Below, piece after piece: positions 23,868 to 36,541 of a stretch of 64,000 nucleotides of DNA. The notes under the pieces were generated by a model that searched no databases, had not been told where the DNA came from, and was given only the letters and a program-made list of their open reading frames with translations. The stretch's first letter is position 1; each line of letters opens with the position of its first letter. This DNA is from Combretum micranthum. Its lineage: Eukaryota; Streptophyta; Magnoliopsida; Myrtales; Combretaceae. A program made the translations under genes and the position numbers. Location: the NCBI GenBank assembly GCA_024138025.1, contig JAMXBD010001442.1:124001-188000 (forward strand). The letters are read 5' to 3'.

Positions 23868-25826
23868 TGGAATTCTTCAAAAAAGTGTTCTTGTTCTAAT
23901 CATTTTAAACTTATTATTTTGCTTCTAGTTTCCATCAAGAAAACTACATTAAGTATACTTTCTAATGAAACAATGAAGTTCCTTATCTATCATGGGCTAA
24001 CCTAGGCTTTTAAAGTTCCAACAAATAGCAATCATGGTGATCGAGTGGCTTTAGGCTAGCCCATATAGCCATATTTAGAGTAAAAAAAAAAATAGAAATC
24101 TCTTCCATTTTTACCTGCATCAGCTCACTTTCAAAGTTAAGTCTTCCTTTAACTATTCTATTACTTTTGACATGTGCACCTCACCTCTCTTTTCTTATAA
24201 TAGTTTTAAAGGATAGCAATTGTTCCGCTAGGGATTTTTCCCATTATAGGTGCTAATGGGATAATATCCTCAGAACTAGGAGAGTCCCTGTCTCTCATAA
24301 TAGAAAGGTTAGTGAAGGCTTTGGGTATAAGAGAAGGAATTTACTATAAGTTGTTTATTTTTAAGGGTTAGTCACAAGATTGTCAAACTTGTAATTCTAT
24401 CTAGAATCGCAATAGGGTTAGTAGAATTGAAAAGTAAAATCAAAACTTGAAAACATAAGTTTTCACAACCTTTACAAGGTAGCATTTAAAAACTATAAAT
24501 TTTCTTACATTTTTCATATGAAACTTGAAATACATGACGAAAATAAGCAAATTCAACATAACCTTTGGCCACAATATAGGTTATAATATAAACAATTAAA
24601 TATAAATTGTTACCCTTAGCATAGATGTGAAAAATACATATTACTGTCAATATAAATTAAATTATTATTATGAAATACAAAACTAAAAGATAAATTATAA
24701 ACCCATCTATTTCCTTATCATTATCTAAGCTACCACAATGTTTCCTAATTATAATCATTGTTGTCATTATCATCATCATCTTTACTAATAATATTTTTTG
24801 AACTACTATTAATAATATCCATATCATCTAATTGCAAGTCTTTTTAAATGTTCATTCATACATCAATGTTGAGAACATCAAATCATCTAGATCTTACTCG
24901 TACAACTCCTTAAATCTATGAGTGAACGAATTCCTCCATAATAACACATTTATGTGTTTCCATTCCTAGCCTAACTAATCTACATTCGATAAATTAAATA
25001 TATCTTCATTTTCAATTATTTATCAATTGTTAGATGATATATCTTTAATAGTGAAGTTGGTAGTTTAGCCCATTTAAGTTAAAAGGCAAATAGTTTATTT
25101 TCACTCATAATTTGATGAATTTGTTTTAAATTGTGGAAGTAAAATTCCTTTTTCTTAGTTTTGATAACTTATTAGACTTAAACCAAGTAGAATCACATGG
25201 AATCATATAAACTCATGTTAGATCGTATAATATCTATAGAATTTTAAACTCATGGGATCATATAACTAAACTTGTGATTCTATCACAAGTCTACACCAAA
25301 ATATTTTTTATCTAATAGAATCTAAACTAATGAAAATATACGAGTGGAGTCACAATTTTGACAACCATGGTAAGTCACACTTTGCCAAGACAAAGATATA
25401 GAAATAAGGTTTGTATGTATTTTAGGTAGTGGATGAGACGACTAGATGAATCTAACTTTACTATATTTTCAATGATTGGACTGGAGGGTTCTTGGACAAA
25501 ACACATGCAATCTAGTGAAGTAACCTCAGCACTTAATTTATGTGTATCAGTTGTTGGTAATTATATAGAAGAGCTAACTAAGATTAAAAGGAGCAAAGGC
25601 TCTATTGTGGTTAGACATGTAGATAAAGGAAGAAGAGAAGGGTTTCAAGAAAAGTGATAGTCTTAAATAGTTGCTAACAAAAATGTAGGGTCCCCTTTAG
25701 AGCGAATAGCAGAGCAAAACTTAATTCATCCCGTTAAGAGATCAATGTTCGTATTACTTGGCCACAATATTCTTGGTGAGAAATCTTGCTTGAAAAGATT
25801 CATAATAGACATTAAGGAGCATATTC
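23868..25826. other. AT-rich DNA without recognisable genes
   Basis: No coding homology. A 74-codon frame at 25433-25657 (with SALNLCVSVVGNYIEEL) is not recognised and has no continuation; it may be a remnant of an element protein. The text at 25690-25810 is less AT-rich but also unrecognised. Confidence 0.4.
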
Positions 25827-26365
25827 AGGGTTGCAAACGAGTCGAGTTGCTCATAAACTACTTGAACTTGACTTAACTCAACTTATTTCATAAAAAAGCC
25901 AAACTCAATCTTAAAATAAAGCTTAATTATTCAAACAAGTTGGGCTCATATTGTATTCAAAATTTCGGAGCAACTTGTTAAAAATTTTGTTAACAAACTC
26001 AAATGCAAGCATCCTAATAGATTTGCATTAAAAATTTTATTATATAGTATATATTCATATATTTTACATCTGTATAATATTGTAACATTATATATTACTC
26101 TCCTCAAGCTAGTCATTATCGAACCATATATATGAAAATATATTTAATAAGCTATAAGGTTGAATAGCTCAAGCTTAAGCTCAATTATGAAAAGTCAAGT
26201 TCAAGCTTAAGTATCCTTAATAGTTCATGCCCAAGCCTGCACTTTTCAAGCTCATAAAAGTTCAACTTAGTTCAAGCTCAATAATATTTTAAATAAGATG
26301 GGTTTGAATCTTTAAAAACTCAGCATCTCTAGTAAACTCAATTCATCTCAACTTGTTTGCAACCT
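25827..26365. mobile_element. hAT-like MITE
   Basis: About 540 bp with imperfect terminal inverted repeats: agggttgcaaacgagtcgag at 25827 against the complement of 'caacttgtttgcaacct' at 26349-26365. Internal text is rich in 'gctcaagctt' and 'caagttc'. The AGGGTTGCAAACGAG-style end resembles plant hAT MITEs. No clear 8-bp target duplication was seen. Confidence 0.65.
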
Positions 26366-27123
26366 AATTATTTTTATTCATTCAAAAATGTCAAGAAGAG
26401 ATATATATGGGTACTTGTTAATGGATTATAAAAGATAATAATAAAAACTTTGTATGCTTTTATTTTTTTTAATGTAATTTATCTTAAAAGATGAATTTGT
26501 TTCCCTTTTTAGACTTATTCATTGTATACAAGGGTCAGCGGATACAAGGTGGGTAGGTATTAAGTATCATCTATACATTACCTTATGAGGTATAGGGTAT
26601 TAAATTTTGTACCCAAACCTACTTAGTAGTACTTTATATCCACTTTTATCCTGTGAAACTTCTAGTTTTTTTTTTTTAACAAAATCTTTATCTTTTTTTC
26701 TTCTTAAACTTCAAGTTTATAGTATTTAATATGGTTTCATCCAATTTGTAAAACTATATTATTTTCATATTCACTATATGAATGTATGGAAAAGGAGTTT
26801 GTTAATACCATAAGTTTTGCAATATGCTAAATCTGCATAAGTGACTTGTATAAATACCTTTAAAACTCATTTATGTAATATTAAACAAAAATGTAACTAC
26901 TTTTGTATTAATTAATCTTGGAAGAAAAACATCATTTCTATATAATTTACAAGTTCAAATACATATATATTTGTAGTTTTGCTAAAATAAAAATAATAGG
27001 TTCTTCTAAAATAAACAATGATACAAGTTCTTTTATAATAAAAAATTCCTAAAAGGCATTTACAAGTAATAATTTTGAACAAAAGTAGTCACAAAATAAA
27101 ACGAAAATCGAGTATTATTATTT
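26366..27123. other. AT-rich noncoding DNA
   Basis: Nothing recognisable beyond A- and T-runs (for example T9 at about 26670). Confidence 0.4.
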
Positions 27124-28808
27124 AGGGATAATATCATAAATGATACCCAAACTTTAGCAAAATATGCAATTATATGCCTTAACTTTGAAATTGATAAATT
27201 TAGTACTTAAAAAACATTAAAATTAATCAATTTAGTAACTAAAAGAGCTTGATTAAGGTATTGTTGGTGTGGAAGAAAAGTTTTTTCATGTACCAAATTG
27301 ATCAATTTCAAAGTTTAGGTACTAAATGGATTATTTCTAAAGTTTAGGTACATAACTGCATATTTTGTTGGATAAGTTTCATCCACGACACTTAAACTTT
27401 TTCGATTACAACAAAATTGCACCTAAAGAAATTTTCTTACAAATAAAATATCTAATTTTTTTTAAAATTTCACATAAAGTATATTTGGAGAAAACGTCAT
27501 TGGCTAATGTGGTAATAAAAATGATTAAAAATTTGATCTTTCACCAATGTTGGTAAATTTTTATTTTTTATTTCACTTTCCCTTCTCTTTCTCCTCTCTC
27601 TCTCTCTCTCCCCCTCCTTCTTCTTCAAAAGAATAAAAGAACAAATGCCATCAATGAAGCTTGAAAGCTCCAGTTAACACATCAAAAAGATTACAAATCC
27701 ATAATCCATTAAAAAAAAATTTTAATCTTTCTCCTCTCTCTCTTCTTCTTTTTTCCTTCTTATTTAAATAAAAAACTTGAATCGCAGAATCTAAAACTCA
27801 TTTTAAAAAAGGCTTTTTAAAAAAACAACTTTCCATTCTCTCTATATCTTCTTCCCAAGAGCCATCTCAACCTCAATCCCTTATCTCTCTAAGATTTCTT
27901 TCTCAATCCCTTCATAGGACTGATTTGCAACTTAAACTCAAACAACTACCTTGCTGCACCTCCCACTCTTTCTTGATAATCGATACATGCACACAAATGA
28001 AAAATCCAAACACATCTTCTTCTTCACGGACCTTTCAAATTCTTCTCTAATTCCTCTTCCTCCTTTCTCTCTCTCAAAACACTTCATAACCCTACCGCAC
28101 AAACACACCACACCATGACCACCACACTTAACACCAAACCCACATATGTGTGTGTGTGAGAGAGAGAGAAAGAGAGAAAGAGAGAGGTCGTTCATGGAAG
28201 TTTTTCTCTTTTAGAAAGAGAAGTTTAAAAAATCCATCCCCTTTGTACAATTTCATTATTTTGGTTATGGATTTTGTTTCCTATTTCTCTCTCTCTCTCT
28301 TTTTGTTACTTTTCTGCTTTCAATCTTTTGCTTCCTTTTTGGGCTTAGCTTCCTGTCTCCTCTCCCCCTCCCCCCCCTTCTTCCCCCCAGCTCTCCTCCT
28401 CAAACTTGCTTTGTGTAATGTAGATTTATAAGGTTTGTACGATTTAGGATTTTTTATATTATTTTTTATGTGAAAATAGAGTAAGAGGAAGAAGAAGAAG
28501 AAGCAACAAAAGTAGAAGCATGGGAGGGGGGGGGGGGGGGGGGGAGAGAGGAGAGAGAGAGAGAAATAAAAAGGAAAGTGATAAAAATAATTAAAAATTC
28601 CAACAGACAAAAAAAATTATTTTTTTAATTACTTTTTATTGCCATGTGACCAATGAACAGAAAAATGGAAGTTTTCGCCGATATCCACTTTTAGTGAAAT
28701 TTTGAAAAAGTTCAAGTACTTTCTCTATTACAATTGGAAAAGTTTAAGTATCGTGTGTAACTTAACCTATTTTGTCAAAGTTCAGGTGTCATCTGTGACA
28801 TTATCCCT
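27124..28808. mobile_element. Non-autonomous long-TIR element (MULE-like)
   Basis: The ends are AGGGATAATATCATAAATGA at 27124 and the complement of 'ctgtgacattatccct' at 28793-28808. Homology between arms extends inward: 'ggagaaaacgtcattggct' at about 27487 and the complement of the 28640-28690 region share 'gaaaac..cattgg...catgtgg/atggcaataaaaa' text. Inside the left arm a further inverted repeat (about 27155-27210 against 27295-27372, around 'gatcaatttcaaagtttagg') suggests a nested MITE. The centre has CT- and AG-rich tracts, C-runs and a 19-G run, and no transposase. The superfamily is inferred from the long TIRs; a 9-bp duplication was not clear. Confidence 0.6.
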
Positions 28809-30407
28809 ATTTTTTTTTATATATAAAATTATTTTATAATATTTAACAAGCTAGGTTCACGATACCCTACAACATGTACTCTCAATATATATGAGTGGCA
28901 ATGTAACCGAGGATGGTTTATGATGGGTTATATAAGACTCGAACTTGCCTCCAATCCCTATAAGGTCGCCTAAACCTGACATGTGATCCTATAAGTTTTT
29001 TTTTTTTTAATAATACTAAAACCTACCCATATAAGGTTTGTGTCTTGACCTGCCCTACCCCGTTAACCTTATTATTATTTTTTTTAAATTGTGCTTTCAT
29101 ATATCATTAAAAAAAATGGGAAAAAAACAAAAAATAGATTTTTGGTATATATCTAATTTTACAATAATTTCCAACCAATAAATAATACACATATATCCAT
29201 TATCAATAAAATATTGGTCCTTATAAATATTTGTGTAATTCAATTATCTTCAAATTTTAATGACCATTAATATTTGAATTTCTTATGATTTCTAACCATG
29301 CCCGACTTATGATAGGTCTTGGGTAGAAAATTAATTTTCATACAATGTAAAATTTTTGAAAATCCACATTTTATACTATATAAAAAACCCAACTGCGTTT
29401 AAAGCCATATTGCTTCATATTTTCTATTTTCGAAATACATAATAATTATTCAATTTAATGTCTGAGTTTAGTTGTGACAAGCTATTTAAACATTTTTGTT
29501 TGATAAAATAAAGATTATTATGTATGATGATGGATGTGACATATCTTTAAGAAGAGTCAAAATCTTTATGTTTACTTGTTCCCATTTTGATTATTTCATA
29601 TATTATAAATTTTAGCGGGTTGAGTCAATCCTATAGAGTCATAACTATAACCTATAACCTAACCTACGACTTATCCCTCATCATAAAATTTTTTCTAAAC
29701 CCTATATGATAAGACCTTATAAGGTTTTTAGCAGTTTAGATTGGTCATGTACCTTAAAACTAGGTAAGCCTAAGGAGGGCCACAAGGGCTCTAGCCCTCA
29801 ACCTAAAAGCCAATTCTTAAGTAACTAATATGTTCGTGGACCTCAACATAAATTGTAAGGCTTAAAAGGTCAAAAAAAAAAAAAAAAAGCAAGCCCCATA
29901 AAATCCATCCAGATTCTGCAGCCCATGAAATCTTGCTACTTTAAAAATCAAATACAACTTTTTAGAAGTTGCTTTTATCGAGTCAAATACATGTCTACCA
30001 TACTTAGAAAAAAATTAAAAAAACGCTAATTAAATAAAAAAATTAGGAAATAACCAACTTTACATCACATTAAGGAGCTATGATACAAATTTTTATATAT
30101 ACATCGCACCTTTAAAATGAGATATAGCAATGTGTTAAGTAAAACTAATACCAAAAGCTGTATTGCATGTAAAGGTGGTGATATGCAATTTTAAGTATAA
30201 CGCATAGCAAACCTATGATATAGCCGTTGGTCTCATTTGGAATTTGTAAATGTTGTGTGAAAATGCTAAAAAGAACAATCATATAAAAAGTGAAAAATAA
30301 AAAGAAAAAGGGGCATCTAAATGACAGATGAGAGAGAGAAGAGAGAGATTAAAAGCTTTGAGACAAACAGTGAAAGGATAGACTTTAATGAAAGATTGAT
30401 TTAATGT

Positions 30408-30448
<41 letters not shown>

Positions 30449-31284
30449 TCAAAAGCTATAAGACAATAGGATAGAATTCATCCATATTTCAAACTGTCTT
30501 TTCGACTTTATTTTGCCAAGCATGCAAAAACAAGTGAGAGAGAGCTCATATAGATAATGAGATACTTTTATGTCATTATGTAAGTGCAACATAACAATTG
30601 TATTTATAGAATTATTTTTATCTAATTATTATTTGAGTAATTTTTTTAAAATGAGTTGATAAATAAGAAATTATCTCTATTTCCCTTTACCCTTTACAAA
30701 TTTGGCTCAGTGCATTAATTGCACTTGTATTGAAAAGGAAAGTTAGTTTGTTTCCATTTTTTTTTTTCAAAGGTCTGTCTCCAATTCAATAGATATGTAG
30801 AGCATTAAATCTAGAAATATTATTGTCTTTAGATTTCTAGTGCAGCATATAATAAGGAAAATAGCAACACCATCAAGGGAGTCTCAAATCTCAACAATAA
30901 AATAAATATATTTGTTTATTGAAATTAATTTGTTTCCAATTCAATAAATTGTAAGATTATCAATTTTTTCTATATTAATTTTTTTAATTATAGTGGAATA
31001 TTTTAAATTTATAGTATCTATTAATTTCTTTTTTTATCCATATAATTCAAGAATTTTAAATATCTTAGTTGTAATTGATTAATTTTTTTTATAGATAACA
31101 ACAAATAAGAATTTTTATTTGAGTACATCAAAATCTAATTTTAATATATCATTATCATGTATGTAAGATAACTTAAAGAGCCTTCATGAATTTGTTACTT
31201 TTTTTATTCTCTCTCTCTCACCTGCCCTCTTTTTTTTCTATAATATATTTTGAAATGTAAAAACATTCTTTTCAAAACTCAAAC
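28809..31284. other. AT-rich noncoding DNA with microsatellites
   Basis: Holds a (GA)n array at 30411-30446, several A/T homopolymers, and 'ataaggt'-containing inverted text at 28900-29060 and 29600-29740 that may be an old MITE. No gene seen. Confidence 0.4.
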
Positions 31285-33774
31285 TGTAACACCGTAAACT
31301 TAATGCATTATCAGCCCGCCGCGTATCCTCACCAGAAGTGGACACACTAAGGCTCAAATCTTGCTAAACCATGATAAAACAGACATGACTCTAACATCTC
31401 ATATTAATTAAGGTTTCATCATATCCATTAATGTCATTAATTAAAACATCATAAAACTCAATTGGCATTAATCAAGCATTAACTTAAATTCAACTTAGAA
31501 ACATTATATATAAAGGTCTCATAATGTAAAAGAACCATATTAAATATTTAAACTTCATAAGTCTAAAATTCTATCTATCTTAAATTTTTATTTATCTAGT
31601 AATCAACTAGAAAGTCGACTCCACTATCGTCTTTCCCATAATTCATGTAAAATGTCATAACCAATTATTTAAAAAACTACTAGCTTGTCACTTGCTCCCA
31701 AAAGGATAAAAAAGAATGATTGGAACAGCCAGTACACCAAACCACACCAGCATGCGCATTAACAAACAACATACATATTCATATGCAACAATCACAATGA
31801 TTATCTTTTGATTAATCAAGCAACCAACACAATTTAGAACCATTTGCAACTAGCCTTAAACCTAGAGTAACTCGTGACTCCATGGCAAGCGGATACATAT
31901 ACATATATAGACACTTATATATATATATATATATATATATACTGGCATTGGGTATTCCTAATAACCTAGATATCATACCCGTAACACTCTGAAACTACCA
32001 GAATCCTTTCTGTGTGCGACTTTACTCGGAACAATGACACATACAGATCATCAAGGTGTCGTCCTAGTAACATTAACACTCTTGGTCCACTAGACCCAGC
32101 TAAACACAAGCAATAAACAATTTAAAGCCAAATATTGTTAAGTTCATTTGCAGTTTCTAAGCCTACACTCATAAGCTTCTTTAATAAATTTGTTTATGTT
32201 GAACATTACTAGCCGACTTTAGATTATTGAAATCATTTAATTAGATTTTCAAGATAACTAGATTTAGCAGCAATAAAATAAAACTTTTCACAAAAACAAA
32301 GCTTTAAAAGATTATTAGAAACATATGGGCTTCACAACTGGCCCCTTAAAGAAAACAAAATACATTTTTAGAAAATAAATCCAGCTCTTATAATAAAAAC
32401 AAAACAAAATCGAAATCAAAATCAAAATCCAACCATGGTCTTAACCCACTTCACTCTTCAATAAACTCTTTCTGATTCGTTGCCCAAAATCTAAGACAAC
32501 ATCATCAACAATATTACCATCTTCAATCATCACATTTATCTTCATCAACATCATCAACACATCATCATCTATCATCAATACAATACTTGGAAAAGAAAAA
32601 AACAATAACAATAATAATGAGCCGAAGCTTAGTATACAGTAATACAGACACCACATAGAACGGCACACGATCTTAACTAAATGAAATGCAACAAATAACA
32701 AGTTATTATCTTTCCTTTAAAGTAAAAAATTCAATATTGGAGCACTCACACTCCAAACAATCCTGGGAATCTGAGTGTACTGAGTAATAGCAGCTACTTA
32801 ATGAGTTTATATAGGCAGTCCGGATACCTATATCTCTTATACCTAACCGAGAAAGAGAAAATACCCTCATCTAGGATTCAAAACTATTACACACACTCAA
32901 CCCATCTCATTCCATAATATAAAAGGGTTTAACCAGTCCCATAGACATAAAACCTAATATATTACTTCTCACTGATCAAGATAGATGTTACACCGATACC
33001 GTTTACCCATCGGCTACCCACTAAGCTACTTATAAATTTCATTACATCATGACAAGGATGGAATAAGCGCCTAAATTACCAGCCACCTTAGGACAAGGTT
33101 GCCGCTCCTTGGACGGGATTCAATGGCACACATACAAACAACTCTTATTGATTATTAAGCCATCTTTAAGTTTTAATCCATTTTAAAATGCTTGTCTTGA
33201 CAATTATCATGCAAGTTATCGTGTATATTATATTTGTAATCCAAATAGGCTCATAAGGTAACTCGGAAGCCAACTCAGAAGATAGATCAAGTATTCATAT
33301 ATTTGTTCATGAAATAAGCTCACATAAGTATTTACTTTAATTATCCATTTATATCAAACTCATTTTGTAATCGTATTTGATCATCCCACTATAACTATGA
33401 AGATCGTCCTACCAAAATACGAATAGTTCTCCTTTGCTATCAAAGTATTTCTTTTCACTTTGTTTATAGTCTCTTATTACGAAAGCATCAACAAAGCATT
33501 TATATACAAAAACATTCATTTCCTAAGCAAACAAATAATTGAAACAACATATTCCGTATGTTAATTATGGTTTATCCTAACTCAATAACCAAAGCCAATT
33601 ATTAGCTATTAAGCCTACGTTAACTTCACTTAGCCAAGATTGATTATAATTAATCATTTAGTTTAATTACTAAGCCAAGTTATTTAAATTTAATCAATCT
33701 AATTCATTTTAGCTTAATAAAGTTCACTAAGCCAAGTTAAACCTTGACTCTTAACTAAGTTCATTTTATATATA
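31285..33774 (-). repeat. Gypsy LTR related to the E2 LTR (LTR-G), truncated
   Basis: Starts TGTAACACCGTAAAC at 31285 (minus-strand 3' end). It shares an ordered set of blocks with the E2 LTR: 'gagtaatagcagctacttaa' (32785) against 'gagtaacagcagctgctcag' (about 34413), 'cccatcggctacccactaag' against 'cttatcggctacccatttaa', and 'ttgccgctccttggac' against 'tttgctgctcctcggac'. It is cut at 33774 by the E2 LTR. The 86-residue frame at 32441-32701 is chance. Confidence 0.6.
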
Positions 33775-36501
33775 TGTAAAGACCCGACCCTCTAAATCCT
33801 AAGATTTTGAGTACCGAATCCCCAACCACATATAACATTTTCACATTATATGTAAGGTTGTCCTAAAACTAACAGTTTATGAAAATTGTTTGATCAAAAC
33901 TACTAAAACTTTATAAAGAACTTTTAACAAAACAAGATTGCTAACAAAAGCAATCTATACATACATTTACATCATATATACAATGTTTAGTGTCAGTACA
34001 TGACACTACAAAATTACAAGTTTTCTTAAAGCAAAAAGAATCCTAAGAGATCTTAAGGTCTTTACAACTTAGGCTTATCTATCAAGCCTTCTATATAAAA
34101 ACTTTTCCTTTAACAAAAAACTCCTCCAAAAGTCTAGGGTGTTCGAGTCCTATTCGTCCCACTCATCCATGAATCTCTCAAAGTCTGACCCGTAACCCAA
34201 ATCATCATAAAACTCGTCTCCAGTACCTGTAAGCAGCAAAAGTGAGCCAAAGGCCCAGTACATAATAACAAATGCAGGAACAAGTTATCAAGCCAACATA
34301 AATCAAATGAAATGCATCAATAGACAAGTGATTATCTTATTAAATTTTCTTTCGCAAAACAATAGGAGGATATTCAAACCTCGGAATCACGCTTTGGGAA
34401 TTTAGGGATCCTGAGTAACAGCAGCTGCTCAGGGTTGATATAAGCAGTTTGAATACTTATATCTCCTATATCTATTTCATAAAAAAATAGCTTCATTTAG
34501 GGTTCAAAAGTCGTTGCCCGACTCTACTTAAACTCATTCCATAACATGAGCCTAGTTCACAAGTTCCCATAAACTTGGAACTAAACCATGGTATTTCCCC
34601 CTAAGTTTAAGTAAACGTTACTCAGATACTATTCCCCTTATCGGCTACCCATTTAACCAAAAAGAATTGCTATTGCATCATAGCGTACCATTGCATCATG
34701 GTAAAGTCATTGCATCATGGTAAAGTCATTGCATCATGACTTGGTTAAGCACCTAACTAACATGTCATTGCATCATGACAGGTTTGCTGCTCCTCGGACC
34801 AGATTAAACAGCGTAATAGACATCCAATTCATCAAAATATTAAGCCAAATCAAATTAAGTCAAATTAAGAATGCCTAGTCCTAGCAAACATCGAATAAGT
34901 TATTGCGTACCTGAACCCGATAGTACATCACTATAGTCACTCGGTGATGAACTAACCGAAGAACCCTTAACTGAATAGGATATCAAATAATCAATAATTG
35001 AATATAGATTTCACATCCACATATATATATATATATACATATCACAATCCTAGATCAATTATACAAGGAAATTCATTAAACTTTGCATAAAGTTTTAATA
35101 TTAAACTCATGCATAAAACATGTTTATCTAGCTTATATATTCAATAGGGAATCATATATGAAGTAAAGATTGAAGAAGTTTGAATTTGAAAAAGTCAGGG
35201 GATACGCTGCCTTTCAACGCTTGCAAAATTTCAATGAACGTCGGCAGCGTGGGAAGTTTATGCCAGCGGCGTTTCACTCTGGCGTTTAAATATTTGGTTC
35301 TGTTCCACTTCAACATCGCCCCTTACGCCGGCGGCTTTGACTCTCTAATTGCCGGCGTACATTTTGAAAAACAAACGCTAGTAAAATTTCTTGTAAAAGC
35401 CGGCGGTGTTCAAAGTGGCGTTAAAAAATTTACTTCTGTTTGCTTCCAACGCTGCCTCTACGCCGGCGGTGTTGAAATTCCAGATGCCAGCGTACGTTCA
35501 AAGTAGACCTATTCGACAGAACTCATTTCCCCTGTATTTCACTTTGCAACTTTCTAACCTATAACACTTTTAAATCTTCTTCGATTTCATTTTTAGCTAC
35601 ATATACTTACTCCTATCTACACTAATCAATCCTAGCAACTTAGAACATTAAATCAACACATTTAATCACTTCAAATCCCACTTCCACTCATCCTCAACTT
35701 TAACTACTCAAACTATCTTTATTTCTTCCCAACACTCCATATTACTACCACAACACATAAACAAACTCACACACTAACAAAACACAATCCAACCTAATTT
35801 CAATACATGAACAAGCAATTTAGATAACATTAAACTCATTGTATCCAAGATCTCACATTGGTTCTATAAGAAATGAAAATAAAACAAAAGTTATACTTAT
35901 ATCAACTCACATGAATATGCCTTGTCATGGAGAGAATTTTGATTCTCAAAGCTTGATGTTGTTTTTGGTTTGGGCTTGGGAATTTGGAGTGAAAGAAGAA
36001 GAGAAAAGGAAAAAAAGAAAAAGGAAAATTCGGATAAAAAGAAAGGGCTGCCAAAAGGGAGTCTACTTGAACAAATTTTAGTCTTAAACTTATCTTTAAT
36101 TTGACTTTTAAGGCTTATATGACTTTAGGTTGCATTTGAGTTAATTTGAGTCTCATTTGGGTTTATTTAGGCATGAATATTGGCTTAACTAAGGGAAATT
36201 TCTATCAACTAATCTTAAGCAAATCCAAAGTTGATTTTATAGGTTTAAACTTAACTTAACAATTAATGTATAAAAGACACAATTATTAACTATACTATAC
36301 ACACATTAATATATATACAAGGATATTAATTTCATTACATATGCAAAATAACACAAGAAATGTTCAATCTACACTAACTTAAACACATTTAGACTATTAC
36401 CAAACACAACTCTTATAAATCATTATGCTCATTTATTCAATAATTAAGATAAATAAACATATACATGGAAATTAAATGGAATTTAAATTTAGATCATTTC
36501 A
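33775..36501 (-). repeat. 3' LTR of gypsy element E2
   Basis: 2727 bp in minus orientation. It starts TGAAATGATCT at 36501, immediately after a purine tract, and ends ...GGTCTTTACA at 33775. It contains a threefold 19-bp tandem repeat 'cattgcatcatggtaaagt' (about 34688-34742) and a GC-rich island with repeated gccggcg (35200-35500), which creates the chance ORF at 35180-35506. Confidence 0.75.
34688..34742. repeat. 19-bp tandem repeat, about three units
   Basis: Unit cattgcatcatggtaaagt, repeated head to tail; a further partial copy 'tcattgcatcatgac' lies near 34765. Part of the E2 LTR. Confidence 0.8.
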
Positions 36502-36516
36502 TTCTTCCCTCCTTCA
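36502..36516 (-). promoter_or_regulatory. Polypurine tract of E2
   Basis: The minus strand reads aaggagggaagaa directly before the LTR start TGAAATG, marking the internal/3' LTR junction. Confidence 0.75.
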
Positions 36517-36541
36517 AGAAGTTTCGTCCCCAAAACTTAAC

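Noticed and set aside
28150..28610. Low-complexity frames on both strands
   Set aside because: They come from CT/AG and poly-G/C tracts inside the long-TIR element.
35180..35506. 108-codon frame as a host gene
   Set aside because: It is the GC-rich island of the E2 LTR; stop codons are rare there because of composition, and no motif is visible.
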